DNA from: Atrichornis clamosus
Taxonomy: Eukaryota; Chordata; Aves; Passeriformes; Menuridae
Reading direction: 5' to 3'
Length of the DNA: 64,000 bases
Assembly: GCA_013400975.1 (NCBI GenBank)
Contig: WBMZ01012760.1
Coordinates: forward strand, 124,001 to 188,000
Shown here: positions 1 through 13,132 of the stretch, piece by piece
Layout of the letters: each line of letters begins with the position of its first letter
Numbering within the stretch: the first letter of the stretch is position 1
Translations under genes and position numbers: made by a program
The notes under the pieces: generated by a model
What the model was told of the DNA's origin: nothing
The model's database searches: none
The model's input: only the letters and a program-made list of their open reading frames with translations

Positions 1-893
1 AGGAGGCTGGAACTTGCATTGTGCATCTAACCCAGCACAATCAGAAACTAAAAATTACAGGTGTGTAAACCTCAGTACTATATTTATTTGAAACCCCCCC
101 CAAAAGTCATATAGAATTTGAAATAATTGCAGTTCTTGGCAGCTGTGTGTATTGACCACAGATTTAAAATAACACCTCACACTAATCCCAACAATTACCC
201 TTTACATAAGAAGCAGAAGTTTATTGTTTGAGACTTCTGGCTGCTTCATCTGATCTTCCCAAAATCTATCTCTTTTTAAAGGTTATCATGCATGTTCAAA
301 TCTAATTAAAGAAATTATTTTACACTTATGAGGAAAAAATACTGTTGAATTAGACAACTCAACTGCTTTTCTTCATCTCACTAATAACTATATATAATGC
401 AATAATCATATGGACTTCTTTTGACTATAATGGGCAATAATATGACAGAACTAAAATAATTATTAGCATTACTGATTGGGAGAATGCAATTAAACCTCTG
501 GATATTTGATCAGATTAGCAAACGAAAAGAAAGTCAAAGCTCATCCAAATAATATTTATCTGAGTTTTCTTCATACTTCTATGATATGATGGATGTTGAC
601 TGTATTAAGGAAGAGAAGTAGAGGCAAAGGAATGTGGACAAGGCTTGGGAATAAAGCCTGTATCCATCAGCTCCTGGTCTCCAGTCAGTTTTGGGGAAGA
701 AGATAAAAATAAAAATTCTTATCAGCATGAAAAAGGCAAATCCCATATATGAGGCATGGCTAATATAAACACATAGCATATTTACAGAGCATTTGGACAC
801 AATAATCCCTCACAACTGCTTTGCACTATGAGACATTCAAATTATGGAATAAGCATCTTAAAAACATGGCATTTTCAATCTCTTAGCAGCCAG

Positions 894-1068
894 CGTGACC
901 AAGCCCTGTGTTTATGCGGGATTCATGGCAAAGATCCATGGCAAGGTCCTGGGCACCCTCCCCGAGGCAGCTGACAGTGTTTTGGGGAGGTGGGAGAAGA
1001 CAAGCAGCCGTGTTCCTGTCACATTCCCACAGCGCCACGCCGAAACACAAAGCGAAAGGTGCGACGTT
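894..1068. other. CpG-dense islet in intron
   Basis: About ten CpGs in 175 nt, against roughly one in the preceding 890 nt. Stop codons are scarce in several frames on both strands, as expected from the composition. No family was recognised. It could be an intronic regulatory island or a remnant of inserted DNA. Confidence 0.5.
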
Positions 1069-3476
1069 CCCAGAGGTGTTACAAGTGTGGGAGGCACATT
1101 TTCTAAAAATTAACACCCTGGGTACTCAATAACACACTGCACAGAGAAAACCACGGATAAATCCCACCTGTTCATTAAGTATGGATTTATTTCACATCTT
1201 ATGAGTGACTTGTGTATAGGTCATATATAAAGGACTTCAGACTGAGCTCTTCAGCTGTGTTTGGCTACCAACACTTTTCATATGCTTTAGACATGTTTGT
1301 CTTTCCCTTCAGGCTACAATGACATTTTGGTCTAAGGTCCCGCCCTTGGTACTCCAGAACCCTCAATTCTTTGATGGCTGTGGGCCTCCTGTCACCTTGT
1401 TTTCAGCAGTTTCCACTTCAACTGCTGTTCACTGAGAGACTAAAAACATCCAACTGTATTTTGACAAAGTAAAACTTTCAAAATATACGAATATTGTGAA
1501 CTTTTGTGAACTTTGCCTCCTCAAACGTGCAGACACCAAAATGTAGGCTCTAGAGAGAAACTTCTGTTTTATCTCACAAGCTGTACATGAGGTAAAACAG
1601 GGTAAATAAAGTTGTTACTACACTGCCTGTCATTAGTTCACCCTGTGTGGTTCATCTAAAAATGGTTATTCAACTCCAAAGTTTTGCTGATGACCACACA
1701 CACAAATGAAACGTCTGTCCTATTATTGTCACGGGCCAAAAGCAACGAATAAAAAACCTCAGAGTTCTGAAATAATAATTTTGACACTTTTAACAGCTAA
1801 TTATGCAGTTAATGGCATCATCTTTTTGTCTTCTTCAATTCCTTTTACATAAATAAAAGCCTTATAGGAAATTCAAGATGGATCTAATTTTACTTTTTTT
1901 AAAAGACCCAAGCAGACAAAGCATATCCATGCACATATACTCCAAAATGAGTTACTTAAAACCATTACATTTTGAACAATAAGGAGCTAAATTGAATTAA
2001 TGGGACAAATTTGCTTTTTGAATGTCTAGCGTTGAAGCAGAACCCATTCTCTTAAAAGCTTAGTGTAGAAAATTGGAAAAAAGATGGTAATTGGAGTAGG
2101 CAAACCAAATACCACAGTACAAACATTTCCAGATTATTTCCAGTCACTAATCTCTATGAGGAAAAAAAAAAATTGGGCAAACCCTGTGCACACTCTGCCA
2201 CCAGTGAATTGTACTAAAACTACAAAACAAACATGCTCTGACAAAAAAAAGCCACTTGGAAAAGTGTGAAAGAAAAGAATTGAAAGGAAGAATGAAGTCT
2301 GAAGTCAAAATGGAACAACAGGTAAACACAGGGATTCTGGGCTTGGAAATATCTGCAAAACCTCATGTTTTGAGAACTATTCAGTGCTGCTCAAAGTTTT
2401 TCTATGCAATATATTCCTAGGCAGATGGAATTTAACCCACTGGGCAGGCTTTTATCAGTGAATGATGCTGAACATCAAAAATCCTGATAAAATATGATTT
2501 TAGCAGGTATTTAAGCTTCTGATAAAGTATCCTTGTCATCCACAGAATTCAAGAGGTGTCTTGAAGTTGTCATTTATGAGGTAGGATCTTGCTTATTAAT
2601 TAAGTTTACTTATTTTTATAGATGCCGCTTTTTATCCGTAGTAGTATTTCTCAAAAAGCATTACTTTAAGTGCTTTCAATGATAAATAATATCTTCACAG
2701 TTAATATGACCTCAGTAATAGCAGTTCTCTCTGCATTTCACATTTTTACCCAACTGCAAAACCTGTACTCTTTCAATAAAAGATGTCTATTTATTGAAGC
2801 CTTTAAAAAAACACACCAGGAAAATTTAAATTATAGCAAGAAGATGAACTTGACATTAGCCTAGATCTGTCTCATGAAAAAATATATGAAAATAATTATA
2901 GATGCTATCAGATGAGCCTACTTTTTAAAATAATAGTTTTTGAGGGATTTTTGAATGGTAAAATTTAATTTCATAAATTATTAATTAAAGGAGGAGACAT
3001 TCAAGAAACACCTTGAAAGCAAAAATCCTATCTCTGAAAAGCTGAGAAATTTATGTTAATAAATAGAAATTCAGCTAATAGAACAGTAAAATAACCAGAA
3101 TTTGACTACATCAAGTACTGCTAAAGTAACATGTCTGTGTGGAAAAAAATAATGTTTTTTATGAAACTGGTAGTGAAACCCGAAAACCTGCAATTTCATA
3201 TTAATTGAGGGAATATAATAAATATTTTTTATACAGGAAAACTATGCAGAACACATGCAGGAAGAATGAAGGACAAACTCAGGATCCCCAGAAAGCTTTA
3301 AGAGTGGGATTGCAGCTCATTTGTTGGGTTCTTTGCTATTCCTTTTGGGTCTCCCAGGAAGGAGAACCCAACTCCTCGCAATCAGCTTCAGCACTCCTTT
3401 TGCCATCCTTAGGTCACACAGGTGGTGTTTTCACTTCCTCCCCTTCAGTTTCAGGGGTCTAGACCAAAATAAAAGC

Positions 3477-3882
3477 ATGGAATCACAGGATGGTTTAGAT
3501 CAGGAGAGACTTTTAAAGCTCATCCAGTGCCACCCCCTGCCCTGGGCAGGGACACCTTCCACTATCCCAGGTGGCTCCAAGCCCCATCCAACCTGGCCTT
3601 GGACACTTCCAGGGATGGGGCAGCCACAGCTTCTCCGGGCAACCTGTGCCAGGGCCTCACCAGCCTCACAGTAAAAACTTTCCTTCTTCTGTCCACTCTA
3701 AATCTCTCCTCTTCTAGTTTAAAACCGTCACCACTGGCCCTCTCCCCAAAAAAGTCTGTCCCCATCTTTCTCACAAGCCCTGTTTAGGTACTCAAAGGCC
3801 ACAACAGGGTCTCCCTGGAGCCTTCTCTTCTCTATGCTGAACAATCCCAGCTCCCTCAGCCTTCCACTTGTAGGACACTCTG
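3477..3882 (-). mobile_element. CR1 LINE, 3' fragment
   Basis: Plus-strand sequence matches the reverse complement of the avian CR1 3' end in order: CATGGAATCACAGGATGGTT, then GGGCAGGGACACCTTCCACT, CCAACCTGGCCTTGGACACT, the GTCTCCCTGGAGCCTTCTCT segment and a CTGAACAATCCCAGCTCCCT end. About 400 nt survive. The CR1 sense strand is minus, with its 3' end at the low coordinate. It is the longest and best-preserved copy here, together with the one at 50.9 kb. Confidence 0.93.
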
Positions 3883-4272
3883 CTGACAGCTTTATTCCCA
3901 GTGCCAGCGTGGGGGTGGAGCGGGAGGCGGAGGAGAAGGGAAGGAGTGGGCCATGGAGCTCCAGATTGGCAGCATGTTTTCCATCTCTCCCTGCGGGAAG
4001 CAGAAGGGCAGGAAAGGCTTGAGCTGCCTCGCTGCTCCCTGCAGTGCCAGCCCCGGAGTGTCCCAAAAAGCTCTCCTGATCCCTCAGCAATGTCACAGCA
4101 AGGCTTGGGGCACCCCAGGCCTCTGACTTCCCCAGCAGCCAGCAGCCTTCGCCCTCCTGCTGCTACCTTGAGCTAAAGAAAATGAGCTGCCTTTTTTCCC
4201 TGAACACACAGAAAATATTCCAGAGGAAGAAAAGGAGAAAACCAGCAGCTTAATCTATATTCACAGAAAAAG

Positions 4273-4297
4273 AATATATATATATATCTATCTATCT
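4273..4297 (+). repeat. TA/TATC microsatellite
   Basis: Alternating AT passing into three TATC units. Confidence 0.95.
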
Positions 4298-4372
4298 CAT
4301 ATTCTCAGGATGGAGATCTAATCATGGAATGGGTGGGATGCAGTTCAGATCTCTTTGTCAAGCAGAAAGCAA

Positions 4373-4400
4373 CATATATATATATATATATATATATATT
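4373..4400 (+). repeat. (TA)n microsatellite at a CR1 3' end
   Basis: An uninterrupted TA array of about 13-14 units, immediately followed by the CR1 fragment at 4400. Confidence 0.95.
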
Positions 4401-4650
4401 CACAGAATTAGAGAACCATTCAGGTTGGAAAAAGATTGAGTCCAAATATTCCCCCAGCACTGCCAAGTCCACTACTACCCCTTGTCCTCAAGTGCCACAT
4501 CCACATGGCTTTTAAATCCCTCCAGGTATGGTGACTCCACCACTGCCCTGGGCAGCTGTGCCAGGGCTGGGCAATCCTTTTAGTGAAGAAAATTTTCCTA
4601 ACATCCAACCTAAACATCCCCTGGAATAAGTGGAGGCCATTTCCTCTCTT
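4400..4650 (-). mobile_element. CR1 LINE, 3' fragment abutting a TA array
   Basis: Begins CACAGAATTAGAGAACCATT, continues with GTTGGAAAAAGATTGAGTCC, then CTTTTAAATCCCTCCAGGTA and GGTGACTCCACCACTGCCCT, and ends in a CCTCTCTTCC region. This is a diverged CR1 subfamily of the type that has GTGCCACATCCACATGG. CR1 sense is minus. Its 3' end runs directly into a (TA)n array. Confidence 0.9.
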
Positions 4651-5000
4651 CCTATAGCTTATCTATATCTGTATTTCTCTATCCCAAGCTGTCAATCCAT
4701 CCTTCAGAGGTTAATACAGGGTAACAACATCCTGAAGTCCTGTTACCCCCTATCATCAAGTTCATGGAAAGGTCTCCAACTTGGATAAAATGTTTCCAAG
4801 GACCACAACCAAAGAGAAGCCTGGAAAAGATAATTTGAGTCTATGAAGCTGCTCAAGGACTGCTGTTAAAAAAGAAAAAAAAGGAAAAAAAAAGAAATTG
4901 AATGGTACCATCCTGAAAACATGGATCGTTCCAATGTAGTGGGTGTGCACCAGATGCTGACTGTGTACCATTTATGTTACCAATAAAAACAAACCACATG

Positions 5001-5074
5001 CAAATAATAAAAATGATAATAATAGTAATCATAATTATTAATAATAACATTTTAGTTAATAATAATATTAATTA
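5001..5074 (+). repeat. AAT-rich low-complexity stretch
   Basis: Imperfect AAT/ATA trinucleotides across about 74 nt with almost no G or C. Confidence 0.9.
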
Positions 5075-6185
5075 TGGTCTGAAAGAGGCTAATCACAGGA
5101 GCTAGTACTCATGTTGGGTTGTCAGCACATTGACGTTTCTGCAGCGTGATATGCTATCTTCTGCTACCTGGAAAGTTTTACTTTCTTTGAAATAGTTACA
5201 GCTGGAGAAGGCAGTTACATTTGTGATATAACCATGTTTGAGTGAGTTTTTTGGCTTGAGTCATTCAGATCAGTAAAACAGAACTTCTGGACTGAATAGG
5301 AAGAAACAACAGCAAACTAACAACCAGTAAGCAACCTTGTGTTTGCTACTTTCTTTTTCCCTCTTCCCATCTCTTCCTTCCCCCTAAGAAAAAGATCAAG
5401 CTTTCAATCTTCTGAACTGCCACCAGTGTTTTGCCTCAAAACACTTTTGCAAAATTATAATCCCCCAAATCCACAGTCACACAAGTGATTGCACAAATTA
5501 TACCATCAATGAAAAAAATCCTCCTTAGTTACTACCTTTTGTGGCAAATATCTCACAGATTACAATTCCCTTCCATAAAAGGTTCAAGATATTGGGCTGG
5601 AACTAAACAGGTGGAAGCGGAATGCTACATTCCTGCAGCTTTTACAGTGGTTGGAATTGGTCCTAAATGAAACATAATACAGCAAATAACAAAATGATGA
5701 GTTTTATCAGATAGACAAGGGCTACAAATGTACAATATTACCTTTTAAAAGAAGTTTCCTACCTATATTGCTAGGTTTGCATTTTGATAAAGCAGCTGGG
5801 ATGAAATTATATTAAATCTAGACATTTTCTTTCTCCGTTGCATATTGATTGCAATGAATTAGATTAAATCTACATCTGTTTTGAGCTGGGGCTGCCTTGT
5901 TTTGGTTTTGAGAGCTTGTTTGGAGTCAGCCGGCTGCAAAACCACCATTCTGACAAGCACTGCTGGCACAGAGAGGCAGCTGAAGTGATTAATACGTTGG
6001 GAGTTATTTCGGCAAAATGAGTGATGTGGGCAGCTGGCGACCCAATCCCATCTCCCACCTGCAGGGATAGCGGCATCCTGCCGGGAAGGGCCTCCTGGAA
6101 CGCAGCTGGAGCCTCTTCCAGCAGGAGGCAGGGCTGAAGGCTGGGTGGGAAGGGGTGCAGAGCTGCCTGACCATGCATGTCCCTG

Positions 6186-6237
6186 CCGGGTTTTGTATCC
6201 CGGTTTTTTATCCTGGTTGTACATCCCGGTATTTCTC
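6186..6237 (+). repeat. 13-bp minisatellite, four units
   Basis: Four head-to-tail 13-nt units: CCGGGTTTTGTAT, CCCGGTTTTTTAT, CCTGGTTGTACAT and CCCGGTATTTCTC. The consensus is close to CCCGGTTTTTTAT. Later copies have diverged. Confidence 0.8.
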
Positions 6238-7307
6238 ACAGTTGCTTGGAGACAGTTGCTGTGTTACAAGTCAGCTGGAGCTGTAAAACAGCACCACGGG
6301 CACCAGTTGGTGATACTCTGTCAAGGGGAGATCTTATACTTGCTGGCTGCTCAGAGCTCTTGCTCCTCGCTCCTGAAGGCTCGGAGATTTAGGGATTTAG
6401 GAGAGAATATTTAGGAGGAGGTTTCTGTCCTTACTGATGCATTTGTGATCCGTGTTTAACACCAAAGTAAACCTCCCAAAACTGCACCCATTATTTCTCG
6501 GTGCTAAATTCTGTTCACAGTATTTTTCTAGTTACACCAAAAAATGTGGAGGTTGTCATTATACAGGACAAGAGAAATATTTCATACGCTTGCTCAATAA
6601 AGATATATTTTACACATTAGTAGCTGCATTTTGTTCTTGCTCAACATTAGGATATATAAAACATGTTTCTCTCCGTTATATGAACGTATAACGTGTCAGA
6701 GATACCTGATGTGAAACAGGAAGAATTTAATTTACTGCCACTCTTTCTGTCCCTTAGCAGCTTCTCCCTGGTCATATTTCTGCCATCTTTTGCACTTTCC
6801 GTGCATGGATTTGAAGTCAACCATGACATAGAGGCACAAATACATTTAATGAACAGAAAGCAGAAATACCAGGACCCCCCAAGTCCTCTGCAAAGCTGCT
6901 TTCCAGCTGGCCTGCCCCCAGCATGTCCTGGTGCCCGAGGTGCTTCCCCCCCAGGTGCACTTCCCTCTGACATACTCAACATTGGCACCTACTGCTCTTT
7001 TAGTTAAGCTCCAAATGCTTTACTAGTTTTGAATTATGCCTAAGATTCTACACCTGATAACTTTTGTACAAATTTAACAGGGCAGTTCACAGGACACAGC
7101 CCTCGAAAATGTCACTCCTTTCCCCTGTATTTTGAAAACGGTCCATTTCTCTCCACTCGTCATTTCTTCTCCTTGGAGGTCACTTTCCCTTACTACACAA
7201 CAGCCTGGATTTCAAGCACATCTTTCCAAATGCCCATATGAAAGCTGAAAGTGCCAGGGCAGTTATCTGTACAATCACCAGTTTCTTCCAAACACATGAT
7301 TTCCCAT

Positions 7308-7405
7308 CATAGAATCACTAAGGTTGGAAAAGACCCCCAAGACCATCAAGTCCAACCTTCGGCTGAGCACCACCATGCCCTATAACCACATCAAGAAGTG
7401 CTAAA
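7308..7405 (-). mobile_element. CR1 LINE, short 3' fragment
   Basis: CATAGAATCACTAAGGTTGG, then AAGACCATCAAGTCCAACCT and the GAGCACCACCATGCCC segment typical of the CR1 3' end in reverse complement. It fades after about 100 nt. CR1 sense is minus. Confidence 0.9.
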
Positions 7406-8913
7406 TTTTGACTCCTGGAGGTTTGGATTTTTTAATGACTTTTCTAGCAATTCTAATCTTTATGACATCAGCACCAGCCCTCCAGCTGTGGGAACATTCT
7501 TAGCTCAGATCTCAGGTCTTCACTTCCAGTGTCCTGAGGAAGCAGCCGTATCCCAAGCTCCTCCACAGTTGAACTATGACTAAGAACTCACTGAGGTTTT
7601 CATCAATAACATTCTCTTTCAACAGTGTTGCCTTTGAAAGGTCCATCACCCTTCAGGTCTGTTGACCTCTGGCAGACCTTCCTATTTCCGGCACATTTGA
7701 GAGAAAAACATCTATCATCAGATTTTATGCCTTTAGCTACTTCTTCTTCGAGATCTATTTTGGTGAGCCATACTACAGTGTTAACTCTGCAGGGTTTAAA
7801 GTCTTTTCTCCTCTGTTCATATTTCCAATTTTGAACTAAGACTTCCTAATTCTAAGTGACATTGTTTAGAAGCCATTTAAATACACTGGGGTTTTTTTTT
7901 GGTGGCTGCACTCCTAATAGATAAAAAACAAGAAAGAATGGGAAAATGGGCAGATATCTTTTGTTTTGAAAGGTGTCTAAGGCAGGCCAATCTGTATAGA
8001 AGGATGTTAAATTTCCAGTTTCAAAGAAAATAAAAATACTTGAACAGCTGAACAGAAGTCCTGTTTATCTTAATTCAGAAGAATGTTTTAGTTTTGCAAA
8101 CCAGATATTACTCTGGAATTGTTTCATTTTTCACCCTTGAGCTTGTTGGAGCAAGGGTTGTCCTGCCACACGCTGGGTTACTCTTTCTCCAGAGCCATCA
8201 ATCCACATGAAGTGTATCCAGACAGCTCCTGGGACACCACCCCAGGACAATTTTCAGAGCTCTCAGGAACTGACCTCTGTCTCTCACTAAACTGATGAGG
8301 CAGGCTTTTCTCTGTGAAGCCAATTCTTTGCAGAAATATTTCATTATTTTCTCATTTCTTCGCTACTTTTCTGTGTAGCAGAGACCACTAACTCAGTCCT
8401 CCTAGAGCTGGTGGCATGGAACAGCCAAGTTTCTTTTCAGACCAAGCAAACCAGTCCCCACTCAGAGAAATGTATCCAAAAGACCATTGATGGAATTAGG
8501 ATATTTTCGTGACAAACTGAGTCACAAATGCATGATTCCCAACCGTTAATTTATTGGGTCATATAACAGTGAAAGGATTTGATCATAACATTATAACACA
8601 GCTGTTTTATTTCAGATGTGGAACGAGTCCAAGTATTTGATAATTATGCTGCTTCAATTAGTGGTGACTCGAGAGCTGGTGAAGTGGCATTGTTTGCTCC
8701 CAGGCAGGAAGCCCAGGGAAGCTCATTAACAAGCCTGAGGACATGAGGGTCTGCTGGGCTGGTCCACCACAGGCCATGGGAGGGGGCAGCACAGCAGCAA
8801 CACGGACCTTCCTTTCCCACACGGAACACAGTTATCAGCAGTTCAGCCTAAAACCTCCATCTTCCAGCTAAGGGATATCTGGCAAAGTTGTCCGGGCCTA
8901 TAGATCTCAAATA

Positions 8914-9005
8914 ATCATGGAATCATAGAACGGTTTGGGTTGGAAGGGACCTTAGAAATCATCTAGTTCCAACTCCCCTGCCATGAGTAGGGGCACTTTC
9001 CACTG
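8914..9005 (-). mobile_element. CR1 LINE, short 3' fragment
   Basis: TCATGGAATCATAGAACGGT, then GGTTGGAAGGGACCTTAGAA and GGGGCACTTTCCACT, close to the CR1 3' consensus read in reverse. Truncated after about 90 nt. CR1 sense is minus. Confidence 0.93.
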
Positions 9006-12000
9006 ATGAAGATTCTCATAATGTGACAGAGCTGATCAGCATATCAGCAATGTCAGTAGAATCAGCGTTTGTGGTCTTCTGCTCATTTCCCTGGAAGTTC
9101 AACCCCATAATGCTTTTCCTTTCTTGTTCATTTCCCTGTATCAGAACAGTTTATTCCTCCTTTCTCTGCCCTGCCCTTATTCAAATAGAGTTGTCCTATC
9201 CCTAAGGCAGTGATGTGCTGTCAATATTTTAATAATGTTACCATAACTCAAGCCTCCCCAGCCACCAGCTCTCGGGACAGGATTAGTGTCCTCTGATGAT
9301 CTGGAAATCACTCCGAGCACAAGTTGGGAAAGCTTTTGGCTCACCCAAGGAAAAAGCCCACAGTGCTGTATTATATTGCCACTACAAATCTTTCCCTTGT
9401 AGAAGATAGACAAGGATGGAGAAAGGTTGTCAGCATTAACCACTGTGGTTGCCATTCATATTTGACCTTGAGAGTGAAGTGGAACAGGGGAAAGCAAAGA
9501 ATCACACATTATATTTTTCAAACTGCTGGAAAAAATTGTCAGAAGGAGAATCATATCATCTTCCTTTTTTACACTCTCACCTCCTTAGAAAGCTTATTCA
9601 TATCCATGTCTCTATTTAGGCTCCCTAACACGTACTCACTGGTACATTTTTTGAGGGGCACAAAGGAAGGGCAAGCAGGGGAGGCTCTGCTCCACAAAAT
9701 CCCACTCATGGTTGGCTAAGAAACAAAGGGGTTAATATCATCATTCCCCACCACTTGCATTACTCAGAAAAGCCCCGGCAGGCTGCCAAAGCTGCCATAA
9801 AACATGAGCAGCCTGAAGAGATGGATGAATATGGTGGCTGAGGCAGCTACATCCAGCTCATGCTCCCACTGGTGTTCGGAGTGCTGAGAGAAAAGGGACC
9901 TCTCCAGACCACATGGCCCCGGGAACCCCAAACACCTGGAAAACGTGACAGCGCCTCAGGGAGCTGGGCTCTCATTGTTCAGCACCAGCGCTCTCAGCAT
10001 CAGTGGGTTCTGAAGTTTATTTTGACACCGAGCTAAGGTGCACAATTTGGACATCTCTGCTTGAACCACAGGGGTTATGTCCAGTACCTGAGAGAGGAAT
10101 CAGAGGGGACATTTGGCATTTACATCAGGATAACAGGACATGGGGGGATGAAAGGAGGATATGGGTTCTATTCTGCAAATACAATCAATGGTTTTGCCTT
10201 TTCAAGAAATCCTCCAGAAGTGAGGAATTTAGATAACCAAAATTATTTGTTAAAGATGGGCCAGAATTCCCAGATATTAGAAAGTGATGCATTAATGCTG
10301 TTTTCTACATATAAACAATATGTTACAAGCCTTACTCACATATTTGACTGTTGATAATCTTTGAGTGATTCAGTGCCTTGATATAAAGCCATAAATCTGA
10401 CAATTTTCAAATGTTTAGTTTTTCAAACTGTACTGCCATTGCCTTCCCACTGGTGTTCATGTGGAAGCACGTCACTGAATTTATCCAGCTCCACTTACAT
10501 TCCCGCCTGAAGCATCCTCTGAGCATTTGTGTCCCTAACCTGGGGCAACCAGGACCGTCTTAATGCCCAGCTATGGTCTGGAGTTCTCAAGAAAAAAAAA
10601 TCATATCTAAATTTTCTTTTTTAAGAAAAAACAAAATCACTGTTTTATTTTGACTTGGATGGCTCTAAGGCTTTATTCTTTCTTGAAATAAATTGCTATG
10701 CCTTTTCTACATTGCACAATAAGTTTAGGAAACATTACATTTTAAATGAGGTTCTGTAATTCCAGGTCTAAGTATAACTTTCTTCTTTCAACCACTCCTA
10801 ACATCCTAAAATCCCAACAGAGCCTTCAAGTGAAGCTGTTAACTTGCAAATACAAAGTTGATCCTCAGATTGATATCTTGAAGCTTAAGTCTGCATCACA
10901 AAACACCTCAGTCTGTTAAACCACTGGATCAAAGTGTCTCAGTACGCTGATAGAAAAAAAACAATTTGTAATCACACTGTTTTCCAATTTTCTTGTTTTC
11001 TCCCCATCTCTTTCAACTTTTGGGATTACATTTGTAAGGATTTCCTTCTTGATTTTTTTTTTAATTGTTAGCAAAAGGATTGACAAAAGAAGAGAAGTAT
11101 ATTGGGATTATATTTGATCTATTTTTGGTCTCTCTGCCTGTCTGAGAGCAGCTCATCCACTACTTGGTGGATCTTACTCCAAATCAGAGTGAAACACTCA
11201 AAGTTTAACTTATCAAAGATGAGCACAGGGCAGTAAGACTGGATCTAACAAAACCTTGTAAATACAGATTATATATATTGAAATCATCAGAGGAAATCAA
11301 CCCCTTCTTGTGCTAGAAACAGAGGGGACTTGCAGAGAGCAGGAGAATCCTTTGGGAATGGGTTATTGAGCCTACCTTAAGGTTGCACACATCACTCCAA
11401 ATTCCACATAAAGCAAATTCCCAAGTCTGCAGACCAAAGATCTCATTTTATATTTAGGATATGAAGGCCCAGACAGGCAGGAACCATCCCATAACTACAG
11501 ACAAAGTAACTTTTTAATGTCCATCATTGTAATGGGGCGGTTTTCAGAGTAAACTCCGCAGTGAGACAGCTCTCTGTGTGCACAGGAGACAACAGCAACC
11601 AACGTGAATCAAAACTAATTAAAATAATAATTCAAAAGAGACACTTTTCTTCCAAAGATATTACTGCAGAACAATAAAGAAGTTGCTGTGCAAACATGGC
11701 ATATTTTATTGAAGGCACCATTTGTCTATTCACGCCCCTGTGGACTGGAAACCAAAATCAGAAGGGGGGAAAAATATGTTTCTCATCTGTAGAAAATGAT
11801 GAAATTTAAATATTAGAAGGAAGAAACCCCAAAAAACAAAACCAAGGACCAAACCCAACCCCTCCCCAAAAAAACACTGATATTTTCCCACTAAGACCTT
11901 TTAAGACAACTGTCAAACCAGCCAACATGAGGAATTAGTTAATAATACTACGAGACTCAACAAGAATGTCTGAAAAAAAAATAAAGCTTTCTATGGAGCC

Positions 12001-12052
12001 ATTGCTCAGTGACAACTCAAAGTAAGAACAGTTTGGCACTAGCTTTAGTACC

Positions 12053-12082
12053 ATATATATATATATCTATATATGTATATAT
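12053..12082 (+). repeat. Imperfect TA microsatellite
   Basis: Alternating TA with single C and G interruptions over about 30 nt. Confidence 0.92.
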
Positions 12083-12939
12083 TGCTCCCTCTTGCCAGAG
12101 CCCAATAAAAACCAGATTTAACAAAAGGCAATGATGAGATTTTAGTGAAATGTTGAGAATCAGATACCTATGTTTTTCCTGCCTTTACAGATGTATAACT
12201 AAATTAATTAGAGTTTTTATTTTTAATTACAGGGGTAAAAAATCCTGACGGTTTAAAAATAATGAAAAAAAAATCATGAGCACTGGAAGTACAAATAAAG
12301 AAGAATTGCAGTTTTCTAAAATGTGGATTTGCACAATCATGGCAATTTGAAAGTTCATGCTTAGAACAGGTCATGGATCTCCCAAAAACTGCTGGCATGT
12401 CAGTGATCTGATGCTTATTATGAGTAACTGTGTTACAACTCTCTGGGTGGATAATTGCCTGGCAGCAGCATTTTTGCATATAAGATCATCGCTAAAAAAA
12501 AATTAAAAATAAACAACTTTTGCATCTTACTACATCAAAAGGCCTTTAGAACTATGTAAATTGGATTAATGACATTCATTTGTACATTAAAAGCCGCAAA
12601 ACAGAAAATATAAAACTACTTAAAATATCAAATGTTTTTTTAATATTCAGAGAGTCAAGCCAAAGCTTCAATAGTAATCTAGCAATTAGATATGGGTTAG
12701 TATGCAAATGAAGGAGGAATTTCACTCATTAAAAATTCCTCTGTAACGTTAGGAAGGTGACAATATTCCTGTTTGCAAAATGTGTTCTTGGTGAGTTTTA
12801 CAACAATGTCACATATTGTACCCGTTCACAACTTTATATTCCAAACCCTTCCTGTTTTCTAACCTTAAAGACAAGAATTTACCAACTACATAATTCCCTT
12901 CAGAGATGGAAAAACCTATCCATACAACCTTTCCCTTCC

Positions 12940-13132
12940 AGTGACTGTGTTCCCAAGTGCCCCAAGTACACAGGTTTTAAATCCCTCTGGGGATGGTGAC
13001 TCCAGCACTGCCCTGGGCTGCCTGTCCCAGTCCTTTCAGTGAAGATATTTTGCCTAAAATCCAATCTAAACCTCCCCTGGTCCAACCTGAGGCCATTTCC
13101 TCTTGCCCCTGTTGCCTGGGAGAAGAGACAAA
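12940..13132 (-). mobile_element. CR1 LINE fragment lacking its extreme 3' end
   Basis: GTTCCCAAGTGCCCCAAGTA, TTTTAAATCCCTCTGGGGAT, GGTGACTCCAGCACTGCCCT and AATCTAAACCTCCCCTGGTC follow the CR1 3' region in reverse complement. The terminal ATAGAATCA part is not recognisable, so the left boundary is approximate. Confidence 0.85.

Noticed and set aside
9324..9719. 131-codon open frame on the plus strand
   Set aside because: No recognisable domain, no flanking splice signals I can tie to it, and a length expected by chance in 64 kb of AT-rich DNA.
9978..9986. TTCAGCACC, the left half of an RE1/NRSF site
   Set aside because: The right half (GGACAGCGCC-like) is missing at any usual spacing, so a half site alone is not supported.
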